Assembly (NCBI RefSeq): GCF_003854965.1
Contig: NZ_RQPI01000016.1
Coordinates: 1 to 64,000 of the forward strand
DNA: 64,000 bases
Reading direction: 5' to 3'
Source of the DNA: Paenibacillus rhizophilus
GTDB taxonomy: Bacteria > Bacillota > Bacilli > Paenibacillales > Paenibacillaceae
The notes below the pieces were generated by a model. It was not told the DNA's origin. It saw only the letters and a list, made by a program, of their open reading frames with translations, and searched no databases. A program made the position numbers and the translations under genes. Positions 24,519-32,946 of this stretch are shown in pieces. The first letter of the stretch is position 1. Every line of letters starts with the position of its first letter.

Positions 24519-25973
24519 TTAACTTTCTTGCTGCGCGAAATCGGCCTGCTTGGTTCTCGTTATAAAGAAGGACAGGACCAGGCCTATTATTCCAAAGACG
24601 ATAACAGCCCAATAAGCGTCATTCATTCCGGCGATGGAGGCTTGCTGTAGCAATTGCGCAGGATCAGTTAGCGTTCCTTCCGCTGCCAGCTTCACGGCAT
24701 GGGTCTGTGCTCGGCTGGTTAGAATGGTAACCAACAGCGCTGTGCCGATGGCACCTGATACCTGCTTGACTGTATTGGAAATCGCGGTTCCATGAGAGTG
24801 CAGCGATGCTGGTAGCTGGTTAAGTCCCGCAGTTGTGATAGGCATCAAAAACAATGCCATCCCGATCCGTCTGCCCGTAGACATGAGAATGAGATACCCA
24901 TAGCTTGTAGAAGATGTTAATGAAACAAATCCTATCGTGGTCACAATAGTGATGGCAATTCCGATGATGGATAGCCATTTTGCTCCAAACCGGTCGAAGA
25001 GTCTACCCGCCACCGGCATCATTATACCCATAAGCAATGCGCCGGGCAGCATTAGAATACCGGCATCAAACGCAGAATAATGTCTCATATTTTGTAAATA
25101 AATCGGAAGCAGCATCATATCCGCATACATGACCACGGTCACCACTATATTAATGATTGTAGTAAGCGAGAACATATTATACTTGAAGGCGTTCAAATCC
25201 AACAGAGGACTGCTGCTTCTTAACTGGCTAATAGAGAATAATACAAGTGAAAGCACGCCTATCGCCAAGGTTATTATCACTTCGGTGCTTGACCAGCCTA
25301 CGGCACCTGCTCTGCTGAAGCCGTACAATAAGGAACCAAATCCGAGTGTGGATAAAATCATTCCTGTTACATCCAACACGGGATAAGCGCGCTCCGTCAC
25401 ATTTTTCAAGTAAAAGAAGGCAAGAAGGATAACCAAAGCAGCGAACGGAATAATAACGTAGAACATTGATCGCCATGCAAAATGATCCAGCATGTACCCG
25501 GCATACGTCGGGCCGATGGCTGGCGCGAAGATGATGGCTACTCCAATCAACCCCATAGCTCCTCCCCGCTTCTCCTCGGGAAAGAGGGCAAGCACAACAT
25601 TCATCAATAAAGGCATAATAATTCCTGCACCGGCAGCCTGTATGAGACGTCCGATTAACAGCACTTCAAAGCCGGGAGCAATCCCTGATATTGTTGATCC
25701 GGCAAGAAACGCAATCATTGCCGAAAGAAACAGTTCTCGGGTTGTAAAGCGCTGCATGAGATAAGCTGTCAAGGGAATAAAGACTCCGTTGACCAGCATA
25801 TAGCCGGTTGTCAGCCATTGGGCTGTCGTTGCTGCGATATCAAAAGCCGTGATCAGCTCTGGAATCGCCACACTCATAATGGTTTGATTTAAAACGGTAA
25901 TAAATGCGCCCAAGATCATGATGAAGAGAAGGGGACCTTTTTTGACGGTGTTTAAAGTTAACTCTTTACTCAT
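24519..25973 (-). CDS. DHA2-family MFS drug/metabolite exporter (EmrB/QacA type)
   Basis: 484 residues, 14 predicted membrane segments. Family marks are the N-terminal LNQTIMSVAIPELITAF, the motif-A region in helix 2-3, and motif C in helix 5 (LIGVAIIFAPAIGPTYAGYM). It exports compounds using the proton gradient. It lies 30 bases after the SDR gene on the same strand and is probably co-transcribed with it. The MarR gene divergent from the SDR is its likely repressor, a common arrangement for inducible efflux. Confidence 0.93.
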   Translation of the reverse strand: MSKELTLNTVKKGPLLFIMILGAFITVLNQTIMSVAIPELITAFDIAATTAQWLTTGYMLVNGVFIPLTAYLMQRFTTRELFLSAMIAFLAGSTISGIAPGFEVLLIGRLIQAAGAGIIMPLLMNVVLALFPEEKRGGAMGLIGVAIIFAPAIGPTYAGYMLDHFAWRSMFYVIIPFAALVILLAFFYLKNVTERAYPVLDVTGMILSTLGFGSLLYGFSRAGAVGWSSTEVIITLAIGVLSLVLFSISQLRSSSPLLDLNAFKYNMFSLTTIINIVVTVVMYADMMLLPIYLQNMRHYSAFDAGILMLPGALLMGIMMPVAGRLFDRFGAKWLSIIGIAITIVTTIGFVSLTSSTSYGYLILMSTGRRIGMALFLMPITTAGLNQLPASLHSHGTAISNTVKQVSGAIGTALLVTILTSRAQTHAVKLAAEGTLTDPAQLLQQASIAGMNDAYWAVIVFGIIGLVLSFFITRTKQADFAQQES

Positions 25974-26003
25974 CGTTTGTCTATTCCTTTCTACATCTGT
26001 GTT

Positions 26004-26879
26004 TTAAGCAAGGAACCCTTTTTGCTGCAGCAAATCCTCTGTGGCCTTCCAGAGCTTGTGCTGCATCGCGGCATCTCCCCCGGGCTGTACGGGTTCGATT
26101 GAGTTTCCGGTTCCAACGTTAAAGTATCCGCCCGTCACCTTTTGATATTTCGGCTCCGTGATCAAACGGGTGATAATATCGGCTCCTCTTCGCGGATCTC
26201 CAAGACGAAGGGCTTTCAACAGTCGTTCTAAAACGGATGCAAACCTAAGTTCTCGTCCAAGTCCGGTAACATTAAATCCTGGATTTAGCGCATTTACGCT
26301 GATTCCTGTACCTGCCCACTGCCGGGCCAGTTCAGCAGTAAACATAATATTTAATAATTTGGTTTTCCCATAGATGGGGGATGAGCCGCGAGCGGTGAAG
26401 GGAGTTGTGTCGGTTAAATCCTCCGGAAGCTTCAGTACGCCGTGACGGCGTGAAGCTTCAGAGGCAACATTGACAACTCTGGCCTGACCAGCGTTCTGCA
26501 GGGACGGCTTTAACATATGTGTCAACAGCCACGGCGCTAAATAATTGACAGCAATCATTTCAGGAAACCCCTCGGGAGTCGTGCGGGGTTCGAAGGCATG
26601 AATCCCCGCATTATTCAATAACACATCAATTTTAGGGTAGACTGCGGCTATTTCACTGCCAACCCGTTTCACATCCTTCATTAGCGACAAATCTCCATAG
26701 AAAAAGTCAACTTTGACTGAAGAGGTATTTGCCTCAATCTGTTTTCTCGTAGCTTCAGCGCGCTCTTTACTTCTGGCAGTCAGGACAAGGTCAAAACCGC
26801 GTCTTGCCAATTCAATCGCAACAAGTTGTCCCAGACCGCTGGTGGCCCCTGTTATGACAGCAGTTGATTTTTTAGACAT
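26004..26879 (-). CDS. Short-chain dehydrogenase/reductase
   Basis: About 291 residues. The Rossmann motif is TGATSGLG near residues 10-17, NNAG lies in VLLNNAGIHAF, and YGKTK supplies the catalytic Tyr and Lys. The start at 26879 is chosen because AAGGAGA lies 8 bases upstream; a second ATG at 26885 is too close to it. It resembles retinol-dehydrogenase-like SDRs that reduce or oxidise small carbonyls. It is the first gene of an operon with the MFS exporter and divergent from the MarR gene. Confidence 0.92.
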   Translation of the reverse strand: MSKKSTAVITGATSGLGQLVAIELARRGFDLVLTARSKERAEATRKQIEANTSSVKVDFFYGDLSLMKDVKRVGSEIAAVYPKIDVLLNNAGIHAFEPRTTPEGFPEMIAVNYLAPWLLTHMLKPSLQNAGQARVVNVASEASRRHGVLKLPEDLTDTTPFTARGSSPIYGKTKLLNIMFTAELARQWAGTGISVNALNPGFNVTGLGRELRFASVLERLLKALRLGDPRRGADIITRLITEPKYQKVTGGYFNVGTGNSIEPVQPGGDAAMQHKLWKATEDLLQQKGFLA

Positions 26880-26954
26880 AGTCATTTCTCCTTCTTGTGA
26901 TACAATTTTTTTGGAAGTAATCATCCCTAAAGAATAGTGAGATAGAGCAATTAG

Positions 26955-26996
26955 TTGACATATGTCCACTATATTGATTTGATTGATATATGTCAA
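26955..26996. promoter_or_regulatory. Pair of MarR operators between SDR and marR genes
   Basis: TTGACATATGTCCA (26955-26968) contains the perfect palindrome GACATATGTC. TTGATATATGTCAA (26983-26996) is a second near-perfect copy whose centre is 28 bases away. They lie in the divergent promoter region, so one repressor could silence both directions. Confidence 0.65.
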
Positions 26997-27042
26997 ATAA
27001 TTTAAAGGAGTTATTTTTTGATTTAGAGAAAGGTGAGTGAGA

Positions 27043-27504
27043 ATGAAGTATAATCAATTCAAAAATGAGCCGAGGGAACAACTTGAGATTGAGTTGGGCG
27101 AGCAGCTTAACGCCCTCATCAGCGCTTCACATGCCCTTAATGCCAAAGCCGCAGCGAGATTCGATTCCTCCTTACAGCCTGCTGCCTTCCATATTGTTCG
27201 TTGGCTGTACTCCTACGGTCCAACAAATGCCGCCGCTTTAGCGGAATCAACTGCGATGGATCGCAGTTCGGTCAGTCGTCTTATCAAACAGCTCGAGTCC
27301 CTGGGGTATGTTAGTAGAGAGGCGTCCCCTAATGATGGTCGGGGAATTGTATTGTCACTTACCGAGGAGGGACAACAAAAAATAATTGGTGCGCTCAAGG
27401 AGAAAGAGTCTGTTTTTTTTGAGCGAATCTCGGACTGGAATAACGCTGAGCTTCATGATTTCATCCAAATGCTTAGGTACTTTAATGGATTCAATCGTAG
27501 ATGA
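27043..27504 (+). CDS. MarR-family transcriptional regulator
   Basis: About 153 residues. The winged helix is clear: TNAAALAESTAMDRSSVSRL as recognition region and SREASPNDGRGIVLSLTEEG as wing. ATG at 27043 is chosen over the GTG at 27037 because AAAGG has better spacing. It is divergent from the SDR/MFS operon with two palindromic operators in between, so it probably represses that operon and itself until an inducing ligand binds. Confidence 0.92.
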   Translation: MKYNQFKNEPREQLEIELGEQLNALISASHALNAKAAARFDSSLQPAAFHIVRWLYSYGPTNAAALAESTAMDRSSVSRLIKQLESLGYVSREASPNDGRGIVLSLTEEGQQKIIGALKEKESVFFERISDWNNAELHDFIQMLRYFNGFNRR

Positions 27505-27626
27505 TAACGTAAGATAACACGGTGACGGCAGCGGCAAGGATTTACCTTCTTCCCCTCTATGTAGGTCAGCGCCACTCTCAATCTTCTCAGTGTGAACCTA
27601 CGGCCAATAGGATTAATAGGCAAATG

Positions 27627-27654
27627 AAAAAGGCTTCCTCAGGGAAGCCTTTTT
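27627..27654. terminator. Symmetrical terminator
   Basis: AAAAAGGCTTCC and GGGAAGCCTTTTT flank a TCA loop, giving T-runs in both directions. It separates the marR gene from the SDR/merR pair and directly adjoins the 48-nt repeat copy 2. Confidence 0.85.
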
Positions 27655-27655
27655 G

Positions 27656-27703
27656 CATGCCGTTACAGACAGCGCGGGGAATCGTATCATAAATGACGGC
27701 ATG
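27656..27703. repeat. 48-nt dispersed hairpin repeat, copy 2
   Basis: Arms CATGCCGT (27656-27663) and ACGGCATG (27696-27703) pair perfectly. The interior is almost identical to the copy at 91-138, with the same length. As there, a terminator-like stem lies directly beside it. Confidence 0.6.
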
Positions 27704-27791
27704 TTTTTGGTCGGTGATCGGGCAAGAATACTTACCACAACCCACGTTTCCAGCGGGAAGGGACAGGTCATAAATGGGGTTAGTAGTGAGA

Positions 27792-28553
27792 TTATTCAAT
27801 TGTGTTTTTCGTTGCCTCATACATTTTTTCTACGTATTCGTCGACTTCATCTCGCGACATGCGCAAGCGATTCACAGAAGTCCCATATCCAATTTCCTGT
27901 TTACCCTCTTCTAATCCTTTGAAAATACCATCTGCGAAGGCATCTAGTGGTTCTGCATGCGTATGCAACCCCGCTCCGCCTAAATCTGTATTCACTGCCG
28001 GAGGAGCAACTTCAATTACTTCTACAGACGTGTCAGAAAATTGGTGTCTTAGGCTCATTGTAAAAGAATGAAGTGCCGCCTTCGTTGCGGAATAAATCGG
28101 AGCAATCGCAAACGGTGTAAAAGCTAACCCAGATGTCACGTTAATGATCGTCGCCTCTTCTTTTGTTGCAAAAAATGGAGCGAACAGCATAGAGAGATGG
28201 AGAGGTGCTTCAATATTGGTTGTGATTTCTTTATTGAAATAACTCCAATCGTTCTTCGCGTCCGCTTTTAACACGTTAAAACGTTGTTGAATCCCTGCAT
28301 TGTTAACTAACACATTCACTTCTGGATAGTTCGCTGTTACCCAATCAAACAATGCTACACGCTCGGATTCAATATTCAAATCACTTACACGAGTGATAAG
28401 GCTAGGGAATTTTTCTTTCGCATTTTGAAGTGCATTTTCACGTCGTCCAGAAACAATGACTTTATTTCCAGCTTTTATAAAGCGTTCTGCAAAAGCTAAT
28501 CCGATTCCGGCACTTCCGCCTGTAATAAGTATTGTATTTCCTGAAAGTTTCAT
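27792..28553 (-). CDS. Short-chain dehydrogenase/reductase (DltE-like)
   Basis: 253 residues with TGGSAGIG (cofactor loop), NNAGIQQRF and the YSATK active site. The protein resembles DltE-type oxidoreductases of unknown substrate. It starts in a TAATG overlap with the upstream merR gene, so the two are co-translated. This suggests that its expression responds to the signal sensed by the MerR protein. Confidence 0.92.
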   Translation of the reverse strand: MKLSGNTILITGGSAGIGLAFAERFIKAGNKVIVSGRRENALQNAKEKFPSLITRVSDLNIESERVALFDWVTANYPEVNVLVNNAGIQQRFNVLKADAKNDWSYFNKEITTNIEAPLHLSMLFAPFFATKEEATIINVTSGLAFTPFAIAPIYSATKAALHSFTMSLRHQFSDTSVEVIEVAPPAVNTDLGGAGLHTHAEPLDAFADGIFKGLEEGKQEIGYGTSVNRLRMSRDEVDEYVEKMYEATKNTIE

Positions 28554-28933
28554 TACTGTCCCACTTCTCCTTTATTTTTTCGGTTTGTATAACGTTCATT
28601 TTTTACGTCAATCCCTTTTAAGGATTCTGTCATCAACGACATTTCAGCTAGCACGGCTTGCTTGTGATTCTTCATCATTTGAAGTCGGAGTTCAATGGTG
28701 CTATCTCCTTCTATTACCCAATCAATATATTGCTTAATACCGCTTAATGGCATGTGCGTGTTTTTTAAACAAATGACGGTTTCAAGGAGCGCAATTTGAT
28801 TTTCTGAAAATAACCGCCTACCAGCTGCATCACGCTCGATTAGTGGCAGTAGTCCTTTTTTCTCATAATAGCGTATCGTTGTTTCTGGAATATCGAATTT
28901 AGCTGAAGCTTCGCTAATGGAACAATACTTCAT
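28553..28933 (-). CDS. MerR-family transcriptional regulator
   Basis: 126 residues. The N-terminal helix-turn-helix (SISEASAKFDIPETTIRYYE) and wing (KKGLLPLIERDAAGRRLFSE) are typical MerR. The C-terminal part is a dimerising coiled coil without the Cys residues expected in metal sensors, so a drug or redox-type signal is more likely. ATGAAGT is preceded by GGAGG. It overlaps the SDR gene and lies behind a characteristic MerR promoter (28957-29003). Confidence 0.92.
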   Translation of the reverse strand: MKYCSISEASAKFDIPETTIRYYEKKGLLPLIERDAAGRRLFSENQIALLETVICLKNTHMPLSGIKQYIDWVIEGDSTIELRLQMMKNHKQAVLAEMSLMTESLKGIDVKNERYTNRKNKGEVGQ

Positions 28934-28972
28934 CTGGAGACCTCCATGTATGTTTACCTGTCGACAGGAATA

Positions 28973-29004
28973 GGATACAACTTAAACCATGGTTTAAGTC
29001 AACA
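28973..29004 (-). promoter_or_regulatory. MerR-type promoter with 20-bp palindrome in long spacer
   Basis: On the minus strand TTGACT (-35) and TATCCT (-10) are separated by 19 bases, the overlong spacer typical of MerR-activated promoters. The spacer overlaps the perfect palindrome ACTTAAACCATGGTTTAAGT (28980-28999). A second perfect palindrome CCTGTCGACAGG (28957-28968) lies near the transcription start. Confidence 0.75.
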
Positions 29005-29028
29005 AAAAATAATTTATTCCAGCCGAAT

Positions 29029-29096
29029 GTAAGCGCTTAAATATTGATTGCCATTTGCGATATCCCTTGTTATAATGCAATTGAAAAGGTTTCCAA
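29029..29096 (+). promoter_or_regulatory. lacI-gene promoter with cre-like site and operator
   Basis: The promoter is TTGCCA (29048-29053), 17-base spacer, TATAAT (29071-29076). TGTAAGCGCTTAAA (29029-29042) upstream is one base off a typical CcpA cre site. TTGAAAAGGTTTCCAA (29081-29096) directly after the -10 resembles the operators before the downstream binding-protein gene and suggests autorepression. Confidence 0.6.
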
Positions 29097-29142
29097 GAAT
29101 CACCGACAGGAAGACAAAAGCAAGAAGGAAGAAGAGCTAAAT

Positions 29143-30147
29143 ATGAAAGCAACGATCCGAGATGTGGCCCGATTGGCCGGAGTATCCATCAGTACCGTAT
29201 CCCGGGTGATGAACGCGCCCGAAACCGTCGTAGCCAGCAAAAGGGACCGTGTCCTGGAGGCGATCCGGCAGTTGCAGTATCAGCCGAATGCGTTTGCGCG
29301 CGGGCTGATTTACAAGAAGTCGTTCACGCTGGGGCTGCTCATTCCCGACATTGAGAACCTGTATTTCGCGGGGGTCATCCGGGGCATGCAGGATGCCTGC
29401 ATCAAGCTGGGGTACAGCCTCATGATCTGCAACACGGACCGAGACAAAGAGCGTCTGCTGTCTTACATCGATACGTTCCACGAAAAGCAGGTCGACGGCA
29501 TCGTATTCGCCAGCGACAAGTTGTACCCAGAGTATTACGAGAAGCTGGTCGGCTGCCGGATTCCGATTGTCATGCTGTCCTCCCACTCCGACGAATACGA
29601 GATTCCGAGCATCGAGGTGGACGATGAGGCGGCCGCCTACGACGCGGTAAAGTTCCTGATTGAACTCAGACACCGGGAGATCGGAATGATCGGGTTCGGC
29701 CACAGCGATTCCATTTCGGGACCGCCGCGGTATGACGGCTTTGTCAAAGCGGTCACGGAATCGGGCCTCGGCCACAACGCGAACAGGGTGAAATATGCGA
29801 ACCACCGTTTTGAGGACGGTTACCAGGCGGCGCATGAATTGTTTACCGACCATCCCGGACTGACCGCGGTGTTCTGTGTGGCCGACGAGTTCGCGATGGG
29901 GACGATTTCCTACCTGAAAGACCGCAATGTGCTGGTGCCGGGGCAGGTATCGGTCATCGGATTCGACAATTTGCGGATGGCGAGCATGTTCATTCCGAAG
30001 CTGACGACGATCGCCCAGCCGATCTATCAGCTGGGATACCGGGCAGCGGAGAAGCTGCATGAGCTGCTGTCGACCGGAAGTGTGGAGGTTCTTCGGGAGA
30101 AGATACCGCATAAACTGATCGTGCGGGAATCGTCCCGGGAAAAGTGA
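29143..30147 (+). CDS. LacI-family transcriptional repressor
   Basis: 334 residues. The N-terminal helix-turn-helix is canonical (ATIRDVARLAGVSISTVSRV), followed by the sugar-binding core (FTLGLLIPDIENLYF, VIGFDNLRMA). ATG at 29143 is chosen over the frame start at 29044, because the HTH begins there and GGAAGAAGAG precedes it. It probably represses the following sugar ABC/GH65 operon until an alpha-glucoside or its product binds. From this gene onward the DNA is visibly richer in GC than to the left. Confidence 0.94.
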   Translation: MKATIRDVARLAGVSISTVSRVMNAPETVVASKRDRVLEAIRQLQYQPNAFARGLIYKKSFTLGLLIPDIENLYFAGVIRGMQDACIKLGYSLMICNTDRDKERLLSYIDTFHEKQVDGIVFASDKLYPEYYEKLVGCRIPIVMLSSHSDEYEIPSIEVDDEAAAYDAVKFLIELRHREIGMIGFGHSDSISGPPRYDGFVKAVTESGLGHNANRVKYANHRFEDGYQAAHELFTDHPGLTAVFCVADEFAMGTISYLKDRNVLVPGQVSVIGFDNLRMASMFIPKLTTIAQPIYQLGYRAAEKLHELLSTGSVEVLREKIPHKLIVRESSREK

Positions 30148-30171
30148 AGCCGAAGGGTTTCTTCACATTAT

Positions 30172-30253
30172 GTCTTTGAAAAGCTTTTCAGAGACAGGTG
30201 GAAGGCTCTTGCGAAGCGGGCTGGCACGAATGATGTTTTGAAAACCCTTTCAA
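30172..30253 (+). promoter_or_regulatory. Two LacI-type operators before the sugar ABC operon
   Basis: TGAAAAGCTTTTCA (30177-30190) is a perfect palindrome inside a longer one extending to GTCT/AGAC (30172-30195). TTGAAAACCCTTTCAA (30238-30253) is a second site. The reverse complement of the site at 29081-29096 matches the second at 14 of 16 positions, which links all three to one regulator. Confidence 0.65.
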
Positions 30254-30315
30254 GGAGGTGATCCCGCTTATCGGACGGTTGGCCTCAAAAACTATTAAAG
30301 GGGATGTATGAGAAG

Positions 30316-31719
30316 ATGAAAAAGAAGACGGGACGCAAGCTATCTACTCTCGCTGTACTCGGTCTGTCATTCACCATGCTGGTCACCGCCTGCGGCAGCG
30401 GCGGCAACAACGCTTCGCCGAGCCAGGCTCCGGCGGCCACGTCCGGGGATCAACCAGCCGCGACTGCGAGCGCGGCAACGGCCAACACGCCGCTGCAGAA
30501 GGCGCTGAACGGCGAATATAAAGGTACCAAGGTTACTATGTTCGGCCCGTTTGTGGACGCTGACCAGGTGAAGTTCGAGACGAGCATCAAGGATTTCGAA
30601 GAGAAGACGGGCATCGACATCCAATACGAAGGCTCCAAGGAATTCGAAGCCACCATTAACGTCCGCGTGGACGGCGGCAACGCGCCGGATATCGCCGATT
30701 TCCCGCAGCCGGGTCTCCTGGCAGCCATCGCGAAGACCGGCAAGGTGATCGATCTGAACACAGTGCTTGACCCTGAGAAGCTGAAATCCAACTACAACAA
30801 GAGCTGGCTGGACATGGCGACCATGGACGGCGCAAGCGGCAAGATCATGGCCGGCATCTGGAACCGCAGCAACGTGAAGAGCCTCGTCTGGTACCCGAAG
30901 AAGCAGTTCGAGGAAGCAGGATACCAGGTTCCCCAGACCTGGGATGAAATGATGGCGCTTACCGAGCAGATTGCCAAGGACGGCGACCCGGCCTGGGCGA
31001 TCGGCATCGAGAGCGGCGCGGCCACCGGCTGGGCGGCGACGGACTGGATCGAGAACATCATGCTGCGGACGACGACGCCGGAGAACTACGATAAGTGGGT
31101 CAAGGGCGAGCTGCCGTTCACGTCGCCTGAAGTGAAGAATGCGGTAGAGATCATGTCGAAGATCTGGATGAACAAAGATTATGTCTACGGCGGCACGAAG
31201 TCGATTGTCACGACGGCCTTCGGAGACGCGCCGAAGCCGATGTTCGAGAACCCGCCGAAGGCCTGGTTCAACCTGATGGGCAACTTTATCACGAGCTTCT
31301 TCCCTGAAAACGTAAAGGTCGACCAGGACTATGACTGGTTCTACCTGCCGCCGATCGACGAACAGTACGGCAAGCCGGTACTGGTAGCCGGCGACATCTA
31401 CGCCATGTTCAACGACCGTCCTGAAGTGCGGGCTGTCATCGAATTTTTCACCACGGGCGAATCGATCAAGAGCTGGGTGCAGTCGGGCGGCGTGGTTGCG
31501 CCGATGAACGACGCTTCCCTCGACTGGTACCAGTCGGAATCCGACCGCCGGATGGCAAAGCTCGTGCAGGACGCGTCGACGCTGCGCTTTGACGGCTCCG
31601 ACCTGATGCCGGGCAAAGTGGGCGCGGGCAGCTTCTGGAAGGGCATGACCGACTATGTCAGCGGCACCGCCACGCTTGACCAGGCGCTGGAGCAGATTCA
31701 GAAAGGCTGGAAGAACTGA
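30316..31719 (+). CDS. ABC transporter sugar-binding lipoprotein
   Basis: About 467 residues. A lysine-rich start (KKKTGRK) and lipobox VTAC (Cys at about 26) mark a lipoprotein, followed by a Ser/Ala/Pro/Gln-rich linker. The core fits family-1 oligosaccharide-binding proteins (GGNAPDIADFPQPGLLAAIA, GIWNRSNVKSLVWYPKKQFE). The ATG at 30316 is preferred because the in-frame ATG at 30304 abuts AAAGGGG; neither spacing is ideal. It lies behind two LacI operators. A terminator-like hairpin separates it from the permease genes, which probably gives excess binding protein. Confidence 0.92.
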   Translation: MKKKTGRKLSTLAVLGLSFTMLVTACGSGGNNASPSQAPAATSGDQPAATASAATANTPLQKALNGEYKGTKVTMFGPFVDADQVKFETSIKDFEEKTGIDIQYEGSKEFEATINVRVDGGNAPDIADFPQPGLLAAIAKTGKVIDLNTVLDPEKLKSNYNKSWLDMATMDGASGKIMAGIWNRSNVKSLVWYPKKQFEEAGYQVPQTWDEMMALTEQIAKDGDPAWAIGIESGAATGWAATDWIENIMLRTTTPENYDKWVKGELPFTSPEVKNAVEIMSKIWMNKDYVYGGTKSIVTTAFGDAPKPMFENPPKAWFNLMGNFITSFFPENVKVDQDYDWFYLPPIDEQYGKPVLVAGDIYAMFNDRPEVRAVIEFFTTGESIKSWVQSGGVVAPMNDASLDWYQSESDRRMAKLVQDASTLRFDGSDLMPGKVGAGSFWKGMTDYVSGTATLDQALEQIQKGWKN

Positions 31720-31789
31720 GTCTGCGGTACAGGGATGAATCGGGTTAAAGCTGACCGGGGCGAGCGAAGCGAGCCGTAAGCGAGAACAC

Positions 31790-31830
31790 CAAAAGGGGGC
31801 AGCGGGTAGGAAAGGCTCTGCCCCCTTTTG
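31790..31830 (+). terminator. Attenuator between binding-protein and permease genes
   Basis: CAAAAGGGGGCAG and CTGCCCCCTTTTG form a 13-bp stem around a 15-base loop and end in TTTTG. Partial termination here would lower permease expression. Just before it lies a short palindromic stretch, CGAGCGAAGCGAG, of a type repeated in this genome. Confidence 0.8.
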
Positions 31831-31863
31831 TTATGGGAAGTACAACATTTAGGAGGAGCGCAT

Positions 31864-32946
31864 ATGGGGACACAAGCCAAACCGGGAATCCGTCTGAGAG
31901 CCGTGTTGATCTCCTTGGGCATACTGCTCGCCAATATAGTGGTCAACGGCCTGATTTTCCTGTTTTTTCGGGATTCGACGCTGAATCCGCTGCTGACAGC
32001 GGTGCTTGCAGTACTGTGGGGCGTCGTGGGCGTCTATCTGATTTATTACACGCTGACCTTTGCAGCTGAGAAATATCCCGACAAGATCCGCGGCAGGATC
32101 CTCCCGTTCATCTTCGTGGGGCCGGCGGTGCTCCTGCTGGGCTGGCTGCTGGTGCTGCCGGCGCTGCGGACGCTGTACCTCAGTTTCTTCGATGCGTCGT
32201 CCGACAAGTTCGTTGGGCTGGCCAACTATGCGGCCGTCTTCAGCGACCGGCTGCTGGGCACGGCGCTGCGCAACAATCTGCTGTGGGTGTTCGTCGGCAC
32301 GCTGGCGTGCGTCGCCTTCGGCCTGCTGATCGCCATTCTGGCGGACCGCAGCAGCTACGAGAAAACCGCCAAGTCCATCATCTTCATGCCGATGGCCATT
32401 TCGTTCGTGGCGGCAGGCGTGATCTGGAAATTTGTCTACTATTATCAGCCAGGCGACGAGCAGATCGGTCTGCTCAACGCCATCGTGACGTACTTCGGCG
32501 GACAGCCGCAGGCCTGGACCAGCATGATCCAGCCGTGGAACAACTTTTTCCTGATTCTTATCCTGATTTGGATGCAGACCGGGTTCGCCATGGTCATCTT
32601 CTCGGCGGCGATCAAGGGAGTGCCCGACGATATTCTGGAAGCGGCGCGCGTGGACGGCTCAGGCGAAATCCGCATCTTTTTCCGTATTATCATTCCGTTC
32701 ATCTCGACCACGATCCTTACGGTCACCACGACCATTATTGTCTTTACGCTGAAAATATTTGACGTCGTCATGGTCATGACCGGCGGTCAATACGATACAG
32801 AGGTTGTCGCGACGCAATTCTACCGACAGTTCTTCATGTACCGCAACTTCGGCTACGGCTCGACGCTGGCCATCGTGCTGCTGATCGCGGTCCTGCCTGT
32901 CATCTTCGTCAATCTGCGCCAGTTCCGCAAGCAGGGGGGATTCTAA
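31864..32946 (+). CDS. Sugar ABC transporter permease, MalF-like
   Basis: About 360 residues, longer than the usual ~300 because two extra N-terminal membrane segments precede the six-segment core. The EAA loop is DDILEAARVDGSGEIRIFFR. ATG at 31864 is chosen because AGGAGG lies just upstream; 31828 overlaps the attenuator stem. It forms the channel with the next gene product. No ATPase gene is present, so a shared MsmX/MalK-like ATPase encoded elsewhere must energise it. Confidence 0.92.
   Translation: MGTQAKPGIRLRAVLISLGILLANIVVNGLIFLFFRDSTLNPLLTAVLAVLWGVVGVYLIYYTLTFAAEKYPDKIRGRILPFIFVGPAVLLLGWLLVLPALRTLYLSFFDASSDKFVGLANYAAVFSDRLLGTALRNNLLWVFVGTLACVAFGLLIAILADRSSYEKTAKSIIFMPMAISFVAAGVIWKFVYYYQPGDEQIGLLNAIVTYFGGQPQAWTSMIQPWNNFFLILILIWMQTGFAMVIFSAAIKGVPDDILEAARVDGSGEIRIFFRIIIPFISTTILTVTTTIIVFTLKIFDVVMVMTGGQYDTEVVATQFYRQFFMYRNFGYGSTLAIVLLIAVLPVIFVNLRQFRKQGGF

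Noticed and set aside
30304..30315. ATG at 30304 as start of the sugar-binding lipoprotein
   Set aside because: AAAGGGG directly touches this ATG, leaving no spacer, and the signal peptide is more typical from 30316. The alternative cannot be excluded.
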